This document shows positions 17,897 to 24,858 of a stretch of 48,403 nucleotides of DNA, piece after piece. Position numbers and translations under genes: made by a program. The notes beneath the pieces are model-generated. The model made no database searches. It saw only the letters and a program-made list of their open reading frames with translations, and was not told where the DNA came from. The DNA is from Acinetobacter terrestris (GTDB lineage: Bacteria > Pseudomonadota > Gammaproteobacteria > Pseudomonadales > Moraxellaceae): NCBI RefSeq assembly GCF_004331155.1, contig NZ_SJNZ01000030.1, forward strand, positions 1 through 48,403. The letters are read 5' to 3'. Position 1 is the stretch's first letter, and each line of letters begins with the position of its first letter.

Positions 17897-18106
17897 AATG
17901 TAACTAATTGAAATAAAACAAAATATTTAAAAAGGAAAAACATTTATTTTTCTTATACTACTACAGGGGTATAAAGTAATTTTACTGATTTTTAATAAAT
18001 ATATTCTTTGGAAACAATAATTTATAAACCCACTTAATAACTATACTTGATAAATATACTTGTATAGTTATAATGATTTTAAAAGAGATAGCGGATTTAC
18101 AAAAAA

Positions 18107-19312
18107 ATGCAGAAAATTATTGGCTCACAAGGCTTAGAGGACTATACACAATCTAATACAAGGGCAAAATTGACCGATTTAGTTGTGACCCGCAATGATT
18201 TTCCTACTGCCAGATATAGCATTGATCTCAATCTTGAGAAGCTTATGTACTGTGCAATGATCATCGTGAGAAAGAATGAGCTTAAAAATAATACATCAAT
18301 TACTCATGACGACTTCATTTATGTGAGCAGCGAAAACTTTGGAGAATTGACTTCCCCAATGGCCAGAAAGGAAGTGCTTACAGCAACAGATAAACGTGAA
18401 ATTCAGAGAAATGCTGAAACTGCTTTAAAACGTATTTATACAAAATTTGATAACCCAACTATGTTGGTTAAAGATGGGGAATCTGACGAACCTGCTAAAG
18501 TTCCAATGATGACTTATTGCCATTATGACAAAGCAACTAAATGTATTAAGGTTAGATTCGCAAAAGAATTTTTTGAGTATTTCTATGATCTAGTTAAGAA
18601 AGTAGATGAAAAAACTAAGTCATTTAGTAGCCATGAACTGAAGCATATTATCTTATTTAATTCGAGCTATTCCCTTCGTTTATATCGGATCTTAATGAGC
18701 TATATGTGGCGTACATCAGAGGTCACTATTGATCTGGAAGAATTAAGATGGATGCTTGAATGTGAGGATAAATATAAAGAGTTGGCCAATTTTAAAAGCC
18801 GTGTTTTGAATGTGGCTCAGGATGAAATTAACGAACTTAGCAATATTAATGTCAGTTTTGAGAACGTAAAAAACGGAAAGGAAGTAATTGCTATTAAGTT
18901 TATTTTTAGCTTGAAAACTGAATATAAAGAGCAAGGACACATCAAATTTATAGATAAAATGAAAAAGGGCTATCTGGCTGCTGCAATTCCATTTAGTGAT
19001 GATGGATCACACTTTAAAGCACCTGATCGTATTAAGCATTTCAAACCACCAGTAAAGGTATCTCCAAAACAAATCAGCACCTTAGTAAATTGCAAAGAAT
19101 TTTTACTGGATTACGGATATTTCTTAGGTAATTTAGATGAGGATACTTCTAAGGTAATCATGAGAACTCTATTAACTGAAAAGTTAGATAAGCTTAATGC
19201 TCATAAGCCGATAGATATGGATTATTACTTCTGGTTACAGGCAAAACGAGGGATTATTACCAATAGCAATAATGATAAGAAGAACGATCAGGACACGGAC
19301 GATCAGGATTAA
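18107..19312 (+). CDS. rep: Iteron-type replication initiator (Rep_3/RepB family)
   Basis: Binds the iterons and starts plasmid replication. The 401-residue protein has two winged-helix-like halves: residues 1-150, with LTDLVVTRNDFPTARYSIDLNLEKLMYCAMIIV-type family sequence, and residues 150-290, with SFSSHELKHIILFNSSYSLRLYRILMSY and the WMLECEDKY region. The C-terminal 110 residues are less conserved and end in an Asp/Asn-rich tail. The family is usually 300-400 residues. It is preceded by the iteron region and followed by a perfect 18-bp inverted repeat. Its Acinetobacter replicon type cannot be named without a search. Confidence 0.92.
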   Translation: MQKIIGSQGLEDYTQSNTRAKLTDLVVTRNDFPTARYSIDLNLEKLMYCAMIIVRKNELKNNTSITHDDFIYVSSENFGELTSPMARKEVLTATDKREIQRNAETALKRIYTKFDNPTMLVKDGESDEPAKVPMMTYCHYDKATKCIKVRFAKEFFEYFYDLVKKVDEKTKSFSSHELKHIILFNSSYSLRLYRILMSYMWRTSEVTIDLEELRWMLECEDKYKELANFKSRVLNVAQDEINELSNINVSFENVKNGKEVIAIKFIFSLKTEYKEQGHIKFIDKMKKGYLAAAIPFSDDGSHFKAPDRIKHFKPPVKVSPKQISTLVNCKEFLLDYGYFLGNLDEDTSKVIMRTLLTEKLDKLNAHKPIDMDYYFWLQAKRGIITNSNNDKKNDQDTDDQD

Positions 19313-19328
19313 TATCTAAAAAGCATAC

Positions 19329-19377
19329 CCACCATATTGTCTTAAACAGACTTCGCTAATTTAAGACAATATGGTGG
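19329..19377 (+). terminator. Perfect 18-bp inverted repeat after rep
   Basis: The arms CCACCATATTGTCTTAAA and TTTAAGACAATATGGTGG pair without mismatch around a 13-base loop. It begins 17 bp after the rep stop. There is no strong T run, so besides termination it may serve as a single-strand initiation or protein-binding site. Confidence 0.7.
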
Positions 19378-19477
19378 TTCAATTTAAAACCTTCAAAAAT
19401 TCTTATTAATCTATATAAAAAGTATCTTTTCTATTCGCATCCAAATAGTAAAATTTAATAATTAGCTAATTGATACC

Positions 19478-19491
19478 TTAGTCATGACTAA
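19478..19491. promoter_or_regulatory. Proposed KorB operator
   Basis: Perfect TTAGTCATGACTAA palindrome in the gene-free region after rep, on the downstream side of structured element B. Confidence 0.65.
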
Positions 19492-19688
19492 AAGTGTATG
19501 TTTAGCCTAAGTGGAATATTTTGCCATTTTTTTAGAATTTCAATTTACACCCATATAATAAAAACAATAACTTAATATTTCCCAGGATTTGGCCAAACCT
19601 GTAATATTTTGCCAATAAATCTAGCTAATTAGTTTTTAAGTATTTAGTTTTTGTCTTAGTTACCTCCTACATTTTTTAGTTTTCTATG

Positions 19689-19905
19689 CTATCTGGTCGC
19701 CACCCATGCGGGCTGGCTTTAGGTATCTCGTTTTAGATCAAATGGGAGCAGTTGCGGTGCTGCGGTCAGCTCGACAAAATCACAGATTTTGTCGGCTTCG
19801 CTTGCCCCTTGCAACGGTAATCAGGGAAAGGAAAATTTAACTGATTGCGTCAGTTCGCAAAGTAGACACTTTGCTCTGATATACCTTCTAGGGATCTTAA
19901 CTAAA
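19689..19905 (-). ncRNA. Structured non-coding element, copy B (inverted)
   Basis: Read on the minus strand it contains the same ordered blocks as copies A and C: TATATCAGAGCAAAGT with the hairpin to ACTTTGC, GAACTGACGCAATCAG, TTTTCCTTTCCCTGATTACCG, a third hairpin, CTGACCGCAG, ACTGCTCCCATTTGAT and a final GGCGACCAGATA. The third hairpin stem is entirely different in sequence (CGACAAAATC-TGT-GATTTTGTCG) but keeps pairing and loop. The first long hairpin of copies A and C is absent. Confidence 0.5.
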
Positions 19906-19919
19906 CATTGTTTTAATTC

Positions 19920-19933
19920 TTAGTCATGACTAA
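19920..19933. promoter_or_regulatory. Proposed KorB operator before structured element B
   Basis: Perfect TTAGTCATGACTAA palindrome extended to CTTAG and CTAAG. On the minus strand it precedes element B, as the box at 15623 precedes element A. Confidence 0.65.
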
Positions 19934-20125
19934 GGGAAAACGATTGTTCATCTTGTTTGTTTTAAGCTCATTTTGGCGTGTTTGTGGGTTTAATGTGGGG
20001 TAGCTAGACGTAGGGTGAAAAAAGGCTATCAGCAGCCAAAGAAACGCAAATATAAGCATTAGAAAAGCAGACCAAACAGAATACCTAACTAACTATTTTC
20101 TATAAATTTATATTATTTAAAAAAA

Positions 20126-20225
20126 TTAGTCATGACTAATTTTTTGCTTGAATGTCCACAGGTGGACTGATATAATGATTTTATCAGGACGCATCGGGCG
20201 ACCTGAAATTAAACAGGTATTTAAA
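20126..20225 (+). promoter_or_regulatory. Control cassette 1: KorB-like box, promoter with operator, leader hairpin
   Basis: TTAGTCATGACTAA occupies 20126-20139. The promoter is TTGAAT at 20148 and TATAAT at 20171 with a 17-bp spacer that holds GTCCACAGGTGGAC (20154-20167). The predicted leader contains AGGACGCATCGGGCGACC and the hairpin ACCTG/CAGGT; the right arm, AGGT, is the only plausible Shine-Dalgarno sequence for the gene at 20227, so folding would hide it. Confidence 0.82.
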
Positions 20226-20226
20226 C

Positions 20227-20745
20227 ATGAAACATTTTTCATCAGTTACATCATTAGACGAGTTAAAACTTCAGTACAAAAAATTAGCTTTTAAAAATCA
20301 TCCTGATCGTGGCGGTAAAACCGAAGTTATGCAGGAGATTAACAGCGAGTATGAACAGCTTTTAAATCGCATTATTAATGAAGCTTCAAAAGATCAGTAT
20401 CAAGATAGTTCCGAAAATGGGCGTGGTTTCTGGTCAAGCCGTTCAGAACATTCTGAAGTTGAGAAAAAAGTAAAACAGGCTATTGATGCCATTATTAATC
20501 TGGATGATTTAGATATTGAAATTATTGGTGTTTGGGTTTGGGTTTCTGGTGATACTAAGCAGCACAAAGACAAATTAAAAGAAGCGGGTTTTGTCTGGAA
20601 TCGAGTGCAATGTAAATGGGTTTTCATTGGTAAAAAATCAAATGGTCGAGGCAGAATGACTTTAGATCAAATGCGAGAGTTACACGGCAGCCAGAAAGTT
20701 AAAAAAACCAGAAAGGCAGAAGAAAGACAACTTTTAACCGCTTAA
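20227..20745 (+). CDS. J-domain protein
   Basis: A 172-residue protein with a short N-terminal J domain: LKLQYKKLAFKNHPDRGGKTEVMQEINSEYE-type sequence with the HPD motif at about residues 26-28, which stimulates Hsp70 (DnaK) ATPase. The linker is Ser-rich. The C-terminal half (IIGVWVWVSGDTKQHKDKLKEAGFVWNR) matches a domain often linked to such plasmid and phage J proteins, in which a tryptophan-rich strand pair is followed by a helix. Its client is unknown; Rep activation is one inference. It is a one-gene unit with its own promoter cassette and terminator. Confidence 0.85.
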   Translation: MKHFSSVTSLDELKLQYKKLAFKNHPDRGGKTEVMQEINSEYEQLLNRIINEASKDQYQDSSENGRGFWSSRSEHSEVEKKVKQAIDAIINLDDLDIEIIGVWVWVSGDTKQHKDKLKEAGFVWNRVQCKWVFIGKKSNGRGRMTLDQMRELHGSQKVKKTRKAEERQLLTA

Positions 20746-20751
20746 TGAATA

Positions 20752-20777
20752 AGTCCCCGAAAGGGGGCTTTTTTTTA
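20752..20777 (+). terminator. Terminator of the J-domain unit
   Basis: The stem AGTCCCC/GGGGGCT with a GAAA loop is followed by eight T. Confidence 0.9.
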
Positions 20778-20786
20778 TCAATTTTC

Positions 20787-20884
20787 TTAGTCATGACTAA
20801 GTTTTGCTTGAATGTCCACAGGTGGACTGGTATAATGATTTTATCAGGACGCATCGGGCGACCTGAAATAAAACAGGTATTAAT
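20787..20884 (+). promoter_or_regulatory. Control cassette 2
   Basis: Nearly identical to cassette 1: KorB-like box 20787-20800, TTGAAT at 20808, GTCCACAGGTGGAC at 20814-20827, TATAAT at 20831, then the GGACGCATCGGGCGACC leader and the ACCTG/CAGGT hairpin whose right arm is the ribosome site of the gene at 20886. Confidence 0.82.
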
Positions 20885-20885
20885 T

Positions 20886-21149
20886 ATGCGAGCTTCAGTA
20901 GTAGCAATATTTACAAACTATCCTACAGGTAAACTGGTTCATTTTTGCGGTCATGAGGTTTTAACTGGATCTAACTATAATATCTGGTTTCCAATCTTTG
21001 ATGAAAAAACACTATTCCAAGAAATTGAAAAAATCATGATTAATTGCCGAGTAGCCCACAATGTTACTCATATTGAAAGAATCAGAAGGGGCGACAATGA
21101 AAACGGTTATTTTGAAGATTATAGAATCACTTATAACTTAGCTGTTTAA
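20886..21149 (+). CDS. Small protein of unknown function
   Basis: An 87-residue soluble protein starting MRASVVAIFTNYPTGKLVHF. The start is the ATG at 20886, 7 bp after the AGGT ribosome site; a longer frame from 20745 would run through the promoter and is unlikely. I recognise no domain. The short strands and HIERIRRGDNENGYFEDYRITY suggest a small alpha/beta fold. It forms a single-gene unit between a control cassette and a terminator, like its two neighbours. Confidence 0.7.
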   Translation: MRASVVAIFTNYPTGKLVHFCGHEVLTGSNYNIWFPIFDEKTLFQEIEKIMINCRVAHNVTHIERIRRGDNENGYFEDYRITYNLAV

Positions 21150-21152
21150 GGT

Positions 21153-21179
21153 AAACCTCCCATAATGGGAGGTTTTTTA
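21153..21179 (+). terminator. Terminator of the second small unit
   Basis: The stem ACCTCCCAT/ATGGGAGGT is followed by six T, 4 bp after the stop codon. Confidence 0.9.
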
Positions 21180-21410
21180 TTGCGGGCGATTTTTTTGGTT
21201 TTTAGCTTGTCTAAAAAACATAAAAAATTGTCTATCTGTTCTGCTTTATATACGCTTATTTTGGCCTGTTTAGGTCGGTGCTTGGATAATCTAGCTTCAT
21301 ATATAAAAAAGGCTGTCAGCAGACTAAGAATCGCAAATAAGAGCATCTGAAAAGCGGTTTAGCCAGGTATTAAAACGGATATTTTTCTACTCAATTTTCC
21401 CTATAAAAAA

Positions 21411-21510
21411 TTAGTCATGACTAAGTTTTTGCTTGAATGTCCACAGGTGGACTGATATAATGATTTTATCAGGACGCATCGGGCGACCTGAAATAAAACA
21501 GGTTAAAAAT
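21411..21510 (+). promoter_or_regulatory. Control cassette 3
   Basis: KorB-like box 21411-21424, TTGAAT at 21433, GTCCACAGGTGGAC at 21439-21452, TATAAT at 21456 (17-bp spacer), then the same leader and ACCTG/CAGGT hairpin. The 230 bp before it have no convincing gene; 21305-21360 resembles 20018-20074 before cassette 1. Confidence 0.82.
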
Positions 21511-21511
21511 C

Positions 21512-21892
21512 ATGGAACAATACATTTCAGTTTACACACGTCAGCAAGCCATTGAAGATGGTTTTTTAGTTGCAATCAATTCTCTTAGTTCTAAATTAGA
21601 TGGACTGGCAAAAGAACATTATAAGCATCCTATCTGTTTCACTTCTGCGCTTTGGGCGGTAGTTGATAAGGCGGTAAAAAATGAAAAATGGCTTAATGAC
21701 TTAGAGGGTGTTATTCATGACATTTTATGGATGAGCCGAGCATATAAGACACACCTAAGCCCTAGTGCGGTACGTTTTACTGTGATTATCACAGGCGCAG
21801 GTCGCAAGAGAAATCATATTTTAGAATTGCACGTTCATGGTGGAGATCAAGGAGAGCCAGTCATAACAATCGGTTATCCTGAAGATTTTTAA
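21512..21892 (+). CDS. DUF6573-like conserved plasmid protein
   Basis: A 126-residue protein beginning YISVYTRQQAIEDGFLVAI, the pattern I associate with the DUF6573 family found on plasmids and phages near antirestriction genes. LAKEHYKHPICFTSALWAVVDKA and a C-terminal strand block (VRFTVIITGAGRK, ILELHVHGGDQGEPVITIGYPEDF) follow. No enzymatic motif is evident. Function is unknown. The unit has its own cassette and terminator. Confidence 0.75.
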   Translation: MEQYISVYTRQQAIEDGFLVAINSLSSKLDGLAKEHYKHPICFTSALWAVVDKAVKNEKWLNDLEGVIHDILWMSRAYKTHLSPSAVRFTVIITGAGRKRNHILELHVHGGDQGEPVITIGYPEDF

Positions 21893-21898
21893 TTTACG

Positions 21899-21924
21899 TC
21901 CTCCCTTTATGGGAGGATTTTTTT
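21899..21924 (+). terminator. Terminator of the third small unit
   Basis: The stem TCCTCCC/GGGAGGA with a TTTAT loop is followed by seven T. Confidence 0.88.
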
Positions 21925-21936
21925 ATGATAAAAAAC

Positions 21937-22042
21937 TTAGTCATGACTAAGAAAATGCTTGCAATGTCCACAGGTGGACGTTAGAATATACAGCATAAGG
22001 ACGCAATAGGGCGACCCTTAATAAGCCATTAAACTAGGTGAA
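21937..22042 (+). promoter_or_regulatory. Control cassette 4, for incC-korB
   Basis: KorB-like box 21937-21950, TTGCAA at 21959, GTCCACAGGTGGAC at 21966-21979 and TAGAAT at 21982 with a 17-bp spacer. The leader keeps AGGACGCA and GGGCGACC but lacks the ACCTG/CAGGT hairpin; the ribosome site is AGGTG. The partition operon is thus under both proposed operators, as in the IncP central control operon. Confidence 0.82.
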
Positions 22043-22044
22043 AT

Positions 22045-22821
22045 ATGAAAAAAGTTGTTGCTTCAAATCAAAAGGGCGGTGTGGGTAAATCTGCAATCAT
22101 TTGCCAGTATGCACACTATTTAAATTCTTTGGGCTTGCGTGTATTAGTCATTGATCTAGACCACCAGAAGAACACTACAAAAGCATTGATTACTGGCGGG
22201 GCTGTGACTGTAGCTAATGTATCTGCATTCGACATGCTGACCAAAGAAGATCAAACTATTTCAAACCCTGAAGCCTTTACTTTGGTACAAGCAACACCAG
22301 AATTAACAGCTATTGAAAAAAATGGCACTTTGCATAACAACTTTGCCACCAATTACCAGAAGTTTTTAAAATCAGTTGATTCTTTATTTGATGTTTGCCT
22401 GATTGATACCAATCCAAATCCCGACATTCGCCAAGTAGCTTCATTAATTGTTAGTGACTATGTTTTAAGTCCAATTCAATTGAATCAGGAAGCTATTGAC
22501 GGCATCGGTGGATTACTCAAGCAGATCCAAGCGATTAATCAAAAGCTAAACCCAAATTTAAAATTAATCGGCATCCTTCCGAATATTGTTGAACCAACTC
22601 CATTTCAGAAAGACAACCTAAAAGCTATTGTTCAGCATTTTTCAAAGTACCTGATCAAAAACTCAGACGGTAGCTATGCCTTCGTTAAAAAAACGACTGC
22701 AATCGCTGAAGCGCAAGCGCAAGGCATACCTACAAATAAATTGGGTAAAACTAGCGGTTTTACCGCATGGGCTGAATTAAAAACAGTTTTTGAAAGCATT
22801 AACAAGTTTATGGAGATTTAA
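22045..22821 (+). CDS. incC: ParA/IncC-type partition ATPase
   Basis: Walker-type ATPase that distributes plasmid copies with its ParB/KorB partner. The deviant Walker A motif KGGVGKSA is at about residues 10-17, the Walker A-prime LVIDLDHQKN near 35, and Walker B CLIDTNPNPD near 120. At 258 residues it is a short ParA without an N-terminal DNA-binding domain, like the small form of IncC. The downstream gene starts 3 bp after its stop. The pairing with a clear KorB homologue is why I use the IncC name. Confidence 0.9.
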   Translation: MKKVVASNQKGGVGKSAIICQYAHYLNSLGLRVLVIDLDHQKNTTKALITGGAVTVANVSAFDMLTKEDQTISNPEAFTLVQATPELTAIEKNGTLHNNFATNYQKFLKSVDSLFDVCLIDTNPNPDIRQVASLIVSDYVLSPIQLNQEAIDGIGGLLKQIQAINQKLNPNLKLIGILPNIVEPTPFQKDNLKAIVQHFSKYLIKNSDGSYAFVKKTTAIAEAQAQGIPTNKLGKTSGFTAWAELKTVFESINKFMEI

Positions 22822-22824
22822 GGA

Positions 22825-23865
22825 ATGTTAGATTTATCAGCTTTGGAAGGTATTGATCTAGGTAATTCTGCACCAGTAGCAGACGGAACACCTAAACAGA
22901 TTCCACTTACAGATATTCTTGAAGATCCAGATCAGCCGCGTGTTGAGTTTCCAGAAGATCAGATGCAAAAAATGGTCGAATCAATCAAGGCTCGTGGAGT
23001 TAAAACACCAATTAGTGTTAAACCCCACCCAACAGAACAAGGCAAGTGGATCATCAATTATGGAGCTAGACGTTTTAGAGCTTCAGTGATGGCTGGCAAG
23101 GAAACTATCCCTGCTTTTGTTGATAATGATCATGATGATTATGATCAAGTCATGGAGAATAAAGAACGCCTTAACCATTCACCTATTGAGCTTGCACTTT
23201 TCATCCAAAAGAAAATTAAGCAAGGTGAGAAGAAAAACGTAATCGCTAAAAAGTTAAATGAAGATCCTGTTTTCATTTCTACTCACTTAGCTTTAGTAGA
23301 TATGCCAGAATGCTTATCTAAGGCTTATGATGCAGGTTTTAAATCTCCAAAGACTTTGTATGACTTACGCAAACTTTGGGAATCCTTCCCTGAAGAAGTA
23401 AACGCTTGGGTGGATGAATCTTTAGAGAATGGTCAGGACATTATCAGATCTAGAGTTCAGGCTTTATCTAAAAAGTTAAAAGAACCTAAGCAAGCTGAAG
23501 CGACTGAAGTAGATCAAGAACCACAGGCGCAAGAAAGCCAAGAGCAAACCGCCATTATTGATGATAATGAATCTTTCAATTTTGAGGGGGATGATCAAGC
23601 TGAAGCGACAGAAGAACCAGAAGAACCAGAAGTTAAAAAACTGATGGATCAATCGAATCAGAAAGAGCAGCCAGAAGCTAAAGAAGAAGATCCAGACAAA
23701 ATCAAAAAACCGCTTTTAGTTGTTATTCATGACGGCCGACAAGCGAACCTGATGCTAAATAAAAAGCCTACTTCTTTAGGTTTTGCATGGATCAAATACG
23801 AAGATGGAACAGAGGTATCTGTAGATTGCAGCAGACTTGAAATCGAGTATTTACAAGAAGCCTAA
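22825..23865 (+). CDS. korB: KorB-type partition protein and repressor
   Basis: ParB-family DNA-binding protein. The N-terminal domain has DPDQPRVEFPEDQ, IKARGVKTPISV and IINYGARRFRASVMAGKETIPAFVD-type sequence, very close to what I remember of RK2 KorB. A helix-turn-helix follows (KKNVIAKKLNEDPVFISTHLALVDMP). An acidic, disordered linker lies at about 215-290. The C-terminal SH3-like KorB domain contains VVIHDGRQANLMLNKKP and FAWIKYEDGTEV. At 346 residues it matches KorB in length. In RK2 this protein binds twelve 13-bp palindromes to repress many operons and also acts as ParB; here a similar palindrome recurs across the backbone. Confidence 0.93.
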   Translation: MLDLSALEGIDLGNSAPVADGTPKQIPLTDILEDPDQPRVEFPEDQMQKMVESIKARGVKTPISVKPHPTEQGKWIINYGARRFRASVMAGKETIPAFVDNDHDDYDQVMENKERLNHSPIELALFIQKKIKQGEKKNVIAKKLNEDPVFISTHLALVDMPECLSKAYDAGFKSPKTLYDLRKLWESFPEEVNAWVDESLENGQDIIRSRVQALSKKLKEPKQAEATEVDQEPQAQESQEQTAIIDDNESFNFEGDDQAEATEEPEEPEVKKLMDQSNQKEQPEAKEEDPDKIKKPLLVVIHDGRQANLMLNKKPTSLGFAWIKYEDGTEVSVDCSRLEIEYLQEA

Positions 23866-23883
23866 ACCTATCAATGGAAAAAG

Positions 23884-23908
23884 ACCTTGCTTATGCAAGG
23901 TTTTTTTT
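23884..23908 (+). terminator. Terminator of incC-korB
   Basis: The stem ACCTTGC/GCAAGGT with a TTAT loop is followed by eight T. Confidence 0.9.
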
Positions 23909-23943
23909 GGGCGGGTTATCCCGACCACCTAGCTAGATTACCC

Positions 23944-23957
23944 TTAGTCATGACTAA
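23944..23957. promoter_or_regulatory. Proposed KorB operator in the first 84-bp repeat
   Basis: Perfect TTAGTCATGACTAA, extended to CCTTAG and CTAAGG (18-bp palindrome). Confidence 0.65.
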
Positions 23958-24027
23958 GGAGAAAAGAGGGAAAAAAGAAGGTATATAATCTAGGGCGGGT
24001 TATCCCGACCACCTAGCTAGATTACCC

Positions 24028-24041
24028 TTAGTCATGACTAA
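24028..24041. promoter_or_regulatory. Proposed KorB operator in the second 84-bp repeat
   Basis: Perfect TTAGTCATGACTAA with the same extended flanks as the copy 84 bp to the left. Confidence 0.65.
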
Positions 24042-24076
24042 GGAGAAAAGAGGGAAAAAAGAAGGTATATAATCTA

Positions 24077-24131
24077 GGGCAGGATAGGCAGCAGCCGTTA
24101 AAAACCTTAATTTGTGTCACAAATAAAGGTT
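24077..24131 (-). other. oriT: oriT with RP4-like nic site
   Basis: The minus strand reads CCTATCCTGCCC at 24088-24077, which agrees with the nic core that I remember for RP4 (CCTATCCTG, cut, CC). The cut is predicted on the minus strand between 24080 and 24079. To the right lies an inverted repeat with arms at 24103-24116 and 24118-24131 (AACCTTAATTTGTG and CACAAATAAAGGTT, one mismatch) that could bind the accessory protein. Position directly before the mobC- and relaxase-like genes supports the call. Confidence 0.8.
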
Positions 24132-24189
24132 ATACTATTCTTTCAGAATAGCTATCGAAAATATTAGTTTCGATAAAGGTACTGGAATC

Positions 24190-24858
24190 ATGACGAAATC
24201 AAACTTGGATCAAGTTTTAAAATTTAGGGTTAGCAATGCCGTTTATGATTGGTGGCAAGCTAAGTGTGAGAAGCAAGGAATCAAGAAAGGTGAGCCTTTC
24301 CAGAAGGCTTTAGAAAACGCCTATAAAAAAGAAAATGATCCTAATTATTCAGGACAAGATTTTTCATTGAATCTGGAAAAGGACTTAACCGAAAAAATCT
24401 ATCAGTTAGCTAAGTTTGAAGAAGTAGATCCAGACGACTTGATCAAAAAAATGATCAAGGAAAAGTTATCTGAAATAGAAAAAACGCAAGACGTTATAGA
24501 TGTATTTGAAAAAACATCACGCAAAGAATTAAGGCTTAAACCAAGTTTGATGAAAGCCATTAATGAGAAAGCAGCACAGATCGGCATGAAACCGAATCAA
24601 TATATCATTTCGGTTTTAACAGCTAATGTCACAAAAGATTCAATATTCTTTAGCCAGGAAGAAGCTCTTAAACTTGGCGAATCAAATAGTCAGCTTTTGG
24701 CGATTGGTAGAAACCTAAACCAAATGGCTAAGAATATGAATCAGGGTATTTATGAATCTTACGATAGAGAATTTGTCGAGCGAGTACATCAGCTAGTAAA
24801 AGCTCAAGTTAGGCATGTTTTCACTCTATTAGAGCGCAATAAAAAGAGGTGGGAATAA
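24190..24858 (+). CDS. mobC: MobC-like relaxosome accessory protein
   Basis: Helps the relaxase open and bind oriT. The 222-residue protein is helical and basic. The C-terminal third has ELRLKPSLMKAINEKAAQIGMKPNQYIISVL, a ribbon-helix-helix-like stretch, and the MobC signature LLAIGRNLNQMAKNMNQG. The N-terminal 110 residues contain another possible RHH-like segment (VLKFRVSNAVYDWWQAKCEKQGI). It is longer than typical MobC proteins (100-150 residues). Its stop overlaps the relaxase start (TAATG), so the two are coupled. Confidence 0.82.
   Translation: MTKSNLDQVLKFRVSNAVYDWWQAKCEKQGIKKGEPFQKALENAYKKENDPNYSGQDFSLNLEKDLTEKIYQLAKFEEVDPDDLIKKMIKEKLSEIEKTQDVIDVFEKTSRKELRLKPSLMKAINEKAAQIGMKPNQYIISVLTANVTKDSIFFSQEEALKLGESNSQLLAIGRNLNQMAKNMNQGIYESYDREFVERVHQLVKAQVRHVFTLLERNKKRWE

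Larger units (their letters stand above)
16930..18106. other. Replication origin region
   Basis: A gene-free, very AT-rich stretch of about 1.2 kb upstream of rep. It contains six tandem iterons (17311-17432) and four further separate copies. A DnaA-box-like TAATCCACA lies at about 17436-17444, right after the iteron array. Repeated AAAGTTTAAAA-type tracts at 17040-17280 could be the melting region. Organisation and neighbour gene identify it as the vegetative origin. Confidence 0.88.
19378..20125. other. Gene-free control region between rep and the small-gene cassettes
   Basis: No convincing open frame. It contains KorB-like boxes at 19478 and 19920, the inverted structured element copy B between them, and at 20018-20074 a 57-bp stretch (GGCTATCAGCAGCC and flanks) that is related to 21305-21360 upstream of the third cassette. 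Confidence 0.7.
23909..24076 (+). repeat. Two tandem 84-bp repeats beside oriT
   Basis: A unit starting GGGCGGGTTATCCCGACC at 23909 begins again at 23993 and is otherwise identical by eye. Each unit holds a KorB-like box, a purine-rich stretch and GTATATAATCTAGGGC, with TATAAT as a possible minus 10 element. A third start (GGGC) at 24077 continues as the nic sequence. Confidence 0.9.

Noticed and set aside
20745..20885. N-terminal extension of the 87-residue protein
   Set aside because: The frame would run through a terminator, an operator and a promoter; the ATG at 20886 has its own ribosome site.
21146..21350. Short open frames on both strands between cassettes 2 and 3
   Set aside because: They overlap a terminator, have no ribosome sites and do not resemble proteins; the stretch shares non-coding similarity with 20018-20074.
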